From: Lucifuga dentata
Taxonomy: Eukaryota > Chordata > Actinopteri > Ophidiiformes > Bythitidae
Assembly (NCBI GenBank): GCA_014773175.1
Contig: VXCM01002929.1
Span: 124,001 to 188,000 of the forward strand
Direction of reading: 5' to 3'
Length of the DNA: 64,000 nt
Below, piece by piece: positions 56,121-64,000 of the stretch. A program made the translations under genes and the position numbers. How positions within the stretch are numbered: position 1 is the first letter of the stretch; each line of letters starts with the position of its first letter. The notes under the pieces were generated by a model, which saw nothing but the letters and a program-made list of their open reading frames with translations, was not told the origin of the DNA and made no database searches.

Positions 56121-57821
56121 CAGAGCCAGGGCCGCGGCCTCACCAGCTCTCCGCAGCCATGAGCGCGTCATCACCAGTCTCACTGACACCCTCTCACATT
56201 TCTCTGCATCTGCTTCAATGTGCCTCTGCCTCCCTCCATCCCTCTGCCTCCTCAAGAGGATTTCTTCACATCCATGGCATATGCCAGTCCTAGCAAAGCC
56301 TGTCTGTCTTTGTCTCTCTCCACATTTTAGGGTAGGTATTGTACTCATCAAGCTTCAAATTTCTTATGCTTACTGATGATGAAAGGTTTCTTTGTATTTT
56401 ATGAAGGAAAGTGCTGAGAAAGAGGTAACATATTGTGTCCTTAAGTGTTAGGTAAAGGACAATTTTTCAGATACCCCGATACTGTGGTAATTATATACAG
56501 TGACAATGTTTGGTGGCATTAGACCAACGAGTAATGCCTTTACTAGACACTGTTAGACAAACAACTGCACAACAGAGCAGCAACCTTTAGTACCTTCCAG
56601 ATCTGTTGACAGGTTAAGAGAGCAAAATGCTTCTGTGTCTCAGCAGTGTAAGTTTATGCTGATAAGGAGCTCATTATTGCAGTATATGGTTCGTGATGGA
56701 TCAGGGCTGGCAGATCTGTGCTGTGATGATTCACCCATCATTAGCACAACTACACTTTAGATATTTTTGAGCTTAGACACAAACTCAGCCCATATACCCT
56801 CATCACTTTTCCACCCCGGAGTCTCTCATAAAAGTCACTGTCCAGCCAGCACTAATTAGCAGTAATGAATAAAAACGGATCAGGAGATGACTAAGACAAA
56901 TTACTCACCTTTATCTTCACAATCCTTTTTATTTGTTGTACTGGTAACAGTGCATTTAAGCATTTAGCAACAGTAATTTTAAATTTATGAAATATATGTA
57001 CTTAAACATGTAAAATATCTTAATGTAAATACTGAAAATTACAAGTAGCACACAAAATACTGCATTATATATAGGAAGGTGATTATTTTAAAAAAATACT
57101 CCTGAAATGTGTTATAATAAAAGCAAATTAGTCTTTATAGCTATTCCCCTGACTTTCAGTGAGAGGGAGTTTAAAAAGGTTGGTTTTCTTGTAATTCATC
57201 AATCACACTAGAACCCAGAGTGTCAGTTTGCGGTATTTGATTAATTTATCTCCTGTATTCTTCCCCATAAACATTTATTATGCATTTTAGTAGAATCGAA
57301 ATACAAAGTTACACTTGATATGGATAAAGAATCAAGCAGTTTTGCTTTGAAGAACACATTCTGAACTAATACATAGATTTTAATCATGACAAAATCTGAA
57401 TAACAAACTATGTTTACAGAATTTACTATAAAATTCAGTACTTTCAGTAGATATTCAACATTTCTACACATGTCCAGGCCTTTCAACATGCAATTTACAA
57501 AATATATCAGTTGCTCTGAGCAGTAGCACTGCTCCGATGGCACAGACAAGCCTCTAGTGGGGAGGATTGCAGCAGATGACAGGGAGGGGCAGCAGACATA
57601 GAGAAATAGACTTAATTTTTGTATTAACCTGCTTCCAATTGGTTGATGCCTGTCTGCAAGCTGCCTGTAATGTAAGCCGCTAAAGTTACATTGATGCCAG
57701 GTGGGTGCAGCAGATAGGGGGAGCAGGAGGCGCCTGTTGGGGGGGNGTTGAGAGTGGGGTGGGGGAAGTAGCTAGCCTGGAGAAAGAGGTCTGCACCACA
57801 TACAACATTCAAGCGGACATC

Positions 57822-57829
57822 TGACGTCA
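57822..57829. promoter_or_regulatory. Second CRE palindrome TGACGTCA
   Basis: An exact TGACGTCA lies about 1.7 kb from the first, next to a G-rich segment (57690-57775) with an assembly N at 57746. Function is not shown. Confidence 0.2.
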
Positions 57830-60257
57830 GTACATCAATAATTAAAACATTTTATTCATAGCCTGGGAGAAAAAGAATCAATTGACAAAAATCACATAGT
57901 CACTTTGAGTTACTTCAAACAGTGAGACAATTGAAATGTATAACATGTCTGTGTGGTATGTATGTTTTGTTTTCATGTGATAATGCCACTTACCCATTTT
58001 CTATTTATAGGCTCTATGTTATTTAGGAAGCATTCCCCAATACATGGCAATGACAGGCATAGAAATCGTGACTCACCTTTTTTTTTTCTGCTACTCTGCC
58101 CTAGCATTCTGATTGGTTACAAGGTGCATTCAAGCCAGCATATTTATCCCATATATCATGTTTTACCATGGCAACTACCTCATTTTTATTTCATTTCTTG
58201 CTATGCCTCCTGCCTAAGAATATACACATTTTAGTTTGATTTATGTTTTCAATTTTTCTGTGTATGTGGTCCACTGCCATGAAAATCAGTTTCCTGCAGC
58301 CCCATCATTTACTCTTGAGAGGAAAAATACTTTTAAGTTATAGCTATATTTGGTAAAATCACATTTGCAGAGGTGTTTTTTTTTTTTAACATGAGAAACA
58401 TGAAGTCGCATACAAACAGCACAAGACAGCATCTGATGCTAAATACATTTTTGAAATTCTTGCTGTAATCCAGCAAGAATTGCGAATTGACATATAATAA
58501 TAATGACACATATTATACAACAATATTACTCTGCAATGTTAGTACTTAGCTTACCAGAAATTAATTTCTTAAGTATGTGATTATTTGCATACAGAACACA
58601 ATACACTGAAATGAACTTATATTTTAAAAAATGAATATTAAAAATGACAAAAAATAAATGACAAAATAAATGAAGACTGTGTCATAGAATCACCATGAAT
58701 GTGTATGTAGACCCTACCTTGCCATTATAGATGTTATATGATTGTTATATGTTATTTATATTTGTTTGTACCTACAATGGCAATCTAAAAGAGAAAAACA
58801 GTTAAGCTAAAAACTATATATTAATGAATTTATTTTTATTTGTAATTTTAGCCACAACAAGAATTTTCATCGATTTCAGTTGTTGTGATTCTCTGAAGAA
58901 AATTCCAGTCATTTGCTGAACCACCAAGGGGTGCTTCAAGTACCACGAGTGTTACATGTACCACTGTTCTATATTAAACAGCTATTTATGTGGATAACTA
59001 TCTAAACCAAATAAGTGAAATAATTTTTCAAAGAAAGCATTATGAGAATTAGAGTGGGATCACACACACGCCCACACACCAACTAGTATCACATGCATGC
59101 TTACAACTGCAAACGTTTATTTGTTCATGCTACTTTCCGTTCATTGCATGCTATAATATGATTATAAAAATACTATGCCTAAGCACAAGCACCAAGCACA
59201 AAAACTAAAAAATGCTAATGAGATATCAGTTCTTCATGAGAAGGTGTTTCTCCACATGGCACTTGATGAAATAATGCTAACCTATTCAGATTTATTGTGA
59301 TGCACTTGCTGTCGTTAAACATTTCAGAAGGAATATGTTTTTATGGCCACAGTGGGAGTGTAAATAACTGTTGAGTCATTGTCCTGGTTGAACTTTAACG
59401 ATGAACAACTTGTTACTTGCAGTGAGCTTCACAAGTTCTGACAATTTCAGTGACAAAACTCTTGATGAATTGCTCATCTGATCCCTCTGATTTCAGGATA
59501 GCCACACAGTCTTGAAAAGTCATGACTGAGATGCCTCTTTGTTTAGCAATGTCATGGCACATACCACAATTTTATATAAGCCCGTCTTTGTCAATATCAG
59601 ACTAATAGAACTGTGCATCTTGCCTTTCCAGAAAGGAAATATCAATCATTCTTCATTTTTTTTCAAAACTGAGAAACCAAACTGGCAGATACTTATTTAT
59701 GATTGGCTAGCATGTGTCCGTTAAAATCAGCAGTTTAATGACCATTCTCAATCGGAATGCAAGGTATATTAAGCGGCAAATAACCATAGCAACAATTCAT
59801 TTTACATTACTCACTCACTGCTGAAATGGACCTAACCACTGATGAAACTGACCGCGAACAAACTTTAATAATTGGATGATGATCTGGACAAAGTTCCTGT
59901 TGTTGCCTGTGGTAAGTGGCCATTGTATAAATGTGATAATACACGATGAGGTAGCCTTTGACCTGTGGTTGGTCTGCAAACTCCAGAGAAAAATATCTGG
60001 TTCCTTTTTAGCTCTCTAAATGCTTGACTTCTTCAACAGTCATAGCTTTATTCTTGGCTATCTGTTGTTTTGTGCAGGTGGTGTACGGATAGTCTGTGTT
60101 AGCTTCTGAACTATGAGCAGCTGTCAACAGTTTTCTACATAACCACAGGTTTTGTCAATCTGGATAACTGAAACAATTATATGAAAGCAGCCGAAACTGG
60201 GTGAGTCATTTAATGTCATGTCATGTCATTAAAAAATATCATTTTACTGGCTTTAAA

Positions 60258-60655
60258 GTGATACTCCACCCAAAACTCTTTTGGGTAACAGACCTGTAGA
60301 CTTGAAAAATAGCTGTAAAAGTAGTATCAATTCTCAATAACAACACCTTTGGTCAGCTGGAATTCTGTCAGTTAGAATAAATTTCAAAGGTGGCCAGCTG
60401 AAACAGTGTCCAAACATGCATAGGAGCTTCTCGATCAGCTCAGTTAATGTCACCGCTTTGCTCCCTGAAGCTGTGCTAGACATAGCTATTTAGTAACATA
60501 TAGATGAAACGATCACCGTTTGGAACATCCTAAACAAACACATAGAAGGGAAATATCCTGCAGAAGTTTGAGAAGATTTGAGAAATGTCAATTGTTTGAA
60601 GAGAACATTCAATAACATTTGGTTCTTAAAAGACAGATTTTGGGTGGAGTATCCC
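60258..60655. mobile_element. Short TIR element (MITE), about 398 bp
   Basis: The left terminus GTGATACTCCACCCAAAA (60258-60275) and the right terminus TTTTGGGTGGAGTATCCC (60638-60655) are inverted repeats with 17 of 18 positions matching. There is no coding capacity. A clear target duplication is not seen. Similar termini are common in fish DNA transposons, from recall. Confidence 0.65.
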
Positions 60656-61116
60656 AGAACTCACGAGACTACTGTGTTGGCAACCCAGACACACTTGCAT
60701 TGTACAGCATCCAGAACTAACACTCCAAAAAACATCTGCTCAGCACGACTAGCTGAAAAACAGACACTCGGTGGACAGAGACTGAAAGGTTTCAGTAATG
60801 AAACAAGTGCTAAAACCCTTTGCTATCAAACCAGTATGAATCTTGACTTCATCATCTTGCCAAGCATGTCCTCTGTTTTCCCTTTCTGACTGTGTTTGGC
60901 AGGCATGCTGGCCTGTCCCTGACCTAACCTGACCTAAGCTCTGTCTTTGCCAGTAGCTGCATCCTGAACTTTGCCCATTGTTCCTCCCAGGAACTCTTCC
61001 GGATGCTCTTTTTGGAGGTTAAGAACATGTAATTATTATGGCTTGAATCTGGTTGTAAGCTTTATTTCACATGGAACAATGTCACTACAAGCAAAAACAA
61101 AGACAAGATCATTAAA

Positions 61117-61179
<63 letters not shown>

Positions 61180-62344
61180 NAAAAAAAAAAAAAAGACAAA
61201 CAATACATAAAATGCAAAGGAATGACAGTGAGGGATTTCTTTGATATAGTTTACCATCACTCTGAGCAAGAAAAATCTGACTGAAAGGTACTAAAATGAA
61301 GTACTCAACCAACATATAGACATTACACAGGTATGGTGATAAGAAAACGCATTCTGTCTGAGTCAAGACTTGCATAACCTTGAGCTTTCTGCATCCTGTT
61401 GACTCTTTGGCCCACACAACTAATATCTTGACACCAGCATTCAAAATACACAGTCACCCTACATATCACGAACCGCCAAGTCTAGGATTTCACATTATGT
61501 AACTTAATCATAGCAGTTTACAGTATATGCGATGTATGTTAAGCTTGTTTAATTATGATTGCTTGTATTCCTCTCTACTTTTATGGGGAATCATATATGA
61601 GAGATGATTGACATACATTGTTGCTGGTTTTAGATGAGTAGATCAATCTTATCAATTCATTCATTCAATCAATCAATTCATATCTGAGCACAAATACTGT
61701 ATTTCCAGGACACATTTAGCCTAGCCTAGCACAAAGACTGGAAGTAAATGGAAACTGCTGAAAACAGTTGGAGATTCTTCCAACATCTCCAAAGCTGTGT
61801 TATTTACACATTTTCTATGCATTTAACATGTGTCAAACAGAAAATGAGACATTTTGTTTTAAAGGGGAAATCAACTGATTTTACACATCAAATTTAGTTT
61901 ATTGAGCAAGTAGCGTACTATTCAGAAAACAATTGTGTAACAACTTTTGTGATGATAGAGGGCACTGTACAAAGTCAGGGAGAACTGACCTTTATGATAT
62001 TACAAGACATTACAACAACTTCCTGTTGATGACTACAAGTTTGAAAACTAAAGCAGCTCCTAGAAGTTGGGGTGGTTAAATTTACTGAAAAGATATCACA
62101 AAGTACCCCCCCTCCCATACACACATACACACACAAATAAACCAGTTTATGATATTACAATGGGTTTTGTAAGGACAGCTCATGTTCTGTCACTGACTTA
62201 AGCTCTCTAAGACTTTCACAAAATATGGACAGTGGGATAAAGTGAGGGTTGTATGTTTGACTCTGTGTGAGTCTGGCCATGCCGCTCATGTCATTGTGCC
62301 ATTCTCTGACTCATGGTGTTGCCTACAGAGGGGGAGGGAAACTC

Positions 62345-62346
<2 letters not shown>

Positions 62347-62382
<36 letters not shown>
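62347..62382. repeat. (GA)n microsatellite
   Basis: An uninterrupted GA run. Confidence 0.97.
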
Positions 62383-62385
<3 letters not shown>

Positions 62386-64000
62386 CAAGGAGCTCTGACT
62401 CTGAGAGTGGGATGAAGTGTTTTCTCCCCCTACTGTCTGAAAAGCTGTCTGGTATTTTCACTGGTAATTTCACACAGATGCACCTGCAGGCACGTACATC
62501 CATCCAGTCATCCAGCTCCGCTTAATCTTTCCCATATGTCCTACATTATGTTTGTGACAGCACATTATAATATCAGAAATTGAATACCTGTTTGTATGAA
62601 TGTAACTCAGATTTAAAAAAAAAACAAAAAACGTGGATTGAACTTTTAATCAATACACAGGTTTTAATAAATAATGCTACAATGATGCTATGTAGTTCAT
62701 TTTAATCTCAGTTTTCTTTAATAATTGAATCAATATTGAAACTGAGCATGTATTTTTAATGAAGTTAATTAAACAATCATAACACAGTCTATTATTTTAA
62801 TAGATGCATATTTAAAAAAAAAAAACTGATGTATTTAGCTCAGTTAAATCCAATATATCACTGAAGAGGGAGAAGATAATTTTTTTCAGCGCTGAAACTT
62901 CCCTCAGTGTTCTTAATGACAATGTGTTTTAAGTGCTGGTGATTTCTGTTAAAATCTAAAAATAATCAGTGTAAAAAAAAATAGTTATGACATAAATTAT
63001 TATTTTTTAGATAATTATAATCAAATCTTTACTGATATCTTCGCACACCTCCTCTTACACGTCCTTGGCGATAATTTGGAAAGCAATTTCACCAACATTA
63101 ACCCTGAAAGAAAGACCATGTTTGGAGTTCCATGGTGCAGAAATAATTAAATCTTAGGATATTTGGCTTGGTTATGTGTGGCATGTGTAGTGTTTTATGG
63201 CTTAAGTTATTGAAGTTCTTAAGTCTTTTTTTATTAGTTATGTTTTGACACAATATTCAAATCTGCTCACTCTTTAGAGCTCAGAACTGCAGGTTTAAAA
63301 CAGGTTGTTGCAGGTAGAGAACTCTTGTACCTGTTTGATATATCTATGCTTGAGATAGGCCCCTGTGACACATTACTATCCAGTGGTTTTCAGCACCACG
63401 GACAGCATCCAAGCACTCCAAATAGTAAAGTTAGCCAGGAATATTTACAGTATAATGTCATTCCTGCTGGGGCCATTTTTTTTTTGCCAGAGTCTCTGCC
63501 TCTATCAATGTTATTCAAGGGGGTGGAGTAAGGTAATCATAATAAACCCTTAGGCAATGTAACTTGGGATGCTGTAAATTGGGTTGATAAAATGAAGACG
63601 AAAATAAAAAAGATGGAACATTGAACTTTATTTTTGTTTCTTTTTCACTGCCTGTTTTTCCTCATGTTTATTTCACCTGAAATCCACCAACAAATAATTA
63701 ATTACCCCCAAAATACTATTATTAGTATTATTATTGCACACTGTTGATAGGTTACCCACCAGGTACTTGTGGGTACTCAACCTATAGGACCCTATGCTAC
63801 AACATTTTTTTCTGATCAAACCCCATAGTTGTAGCTCTTGCTGCAAAGTTTACATTGATGCTTTCTTTCTACCATACCTTCATCCAAATAATCTTTATTT
63901 TTCTTGACTGGTTTTCTTGACTGATTTTATGTGAAAAGTAACTTAAACACATGATAGATTTTTAGAAATCCATGTGAAATCTGAAATCTTGATGTCAGTA

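Larger units (their letters stand above)
44986..64000. other. Downstream flank of METTL15, no supported gene
   Basis: About 19 kb without an open frame that resembles a known protein. Items listed separately are microsatellites, family D repeats, a TIR element and two candidate regulatory patches. The rest (for example 49000-50300, 53100-55500, 58000-60200, 62500-64000) is AT-rich, with only short chance frames. Confidence 0.6.

Noticed and set aside
56088..56351. 87-codon minus-strand frame over the GC-rich patch
   Set aside because: It reflects the CT-rich strand opposite; there are no homologous motifs and no splice context on the minus strand.

Overview
The window looks like a single-copy stretch of a teleost fish nuclear genome. 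It is AT-rich with long introns, abundant microsatellites, and fish-type repeats: an RTE-clade LINE, Tc1-like DNA transposon fossils, a tRNA-derived SINE and several short inverted-repeat elements. The organism is inferred from this repeat content and from a vertebrate-type METTL15 protein; I cannot name the species.

One protein-coding gene is supported. Five exons on the + strand (1030-1269, 30252-30388, 36300-36491, 37711-37889, 43208-43638) splice in frame with GT-AG junctions. Together they give a 392-residue METTL15-type protein, the mitochondrial 12S rRNA N4-cytosine methyltransferase related to bacterial RsmH/MraW. Intron 1 is about 29 kb, intron 2 about 5.9 kb, intron 3 about 1.2 kb and intron 4 about 5.3 kb. 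Any 5' untranslated exons would lie left of the window. A 3' UTR of about 1.35 kb ends near AATAAA signals at 44935 and 44961, which are followed by a GT-rich tract.

Intron 1 holds most of the mobile DNA. It contains three full copies and one end fragment of an inverted-repeat element (family A), two copies of a second dispersed repeat (family B), and a SINE. It also contains a Tc1-like fossil, two copies of an RTE-type LINE that match along the 3' end (one with a clear 16-bp target duplication), and a hAT-like element with an 8-bp target duplication. Intron 2 holds a second, inverted copy of the hAT-like family, an old dispersed repeat (family D), and a Tc1-like transposase fossil split by an AAT microsatellite. 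Family A reaches the gene itself: a partial copy ends about 130 bp before the last exon and a full copy sits in the 3' UTR.

The last 19 kb (about 45000-64000) has no gene I can support. It contains microsatellites, two family D copies, a terminal-inverted-repeat element at 60258-60655, a TATA-box-like candidate promoter near 48.8 kb, and two full CRE palindromes (56083, 57822).

The sequence carries many single-N gap marks. At least three are flanked by exact repeats of about 61-67 bp, so they look like unmerged contig ends rather than real duplications. I found no new biological system. The most interesting items are the recently active LINE pair, a snap-back palindrome inside a family A copy, and family A in the METTL15 3' UTR.
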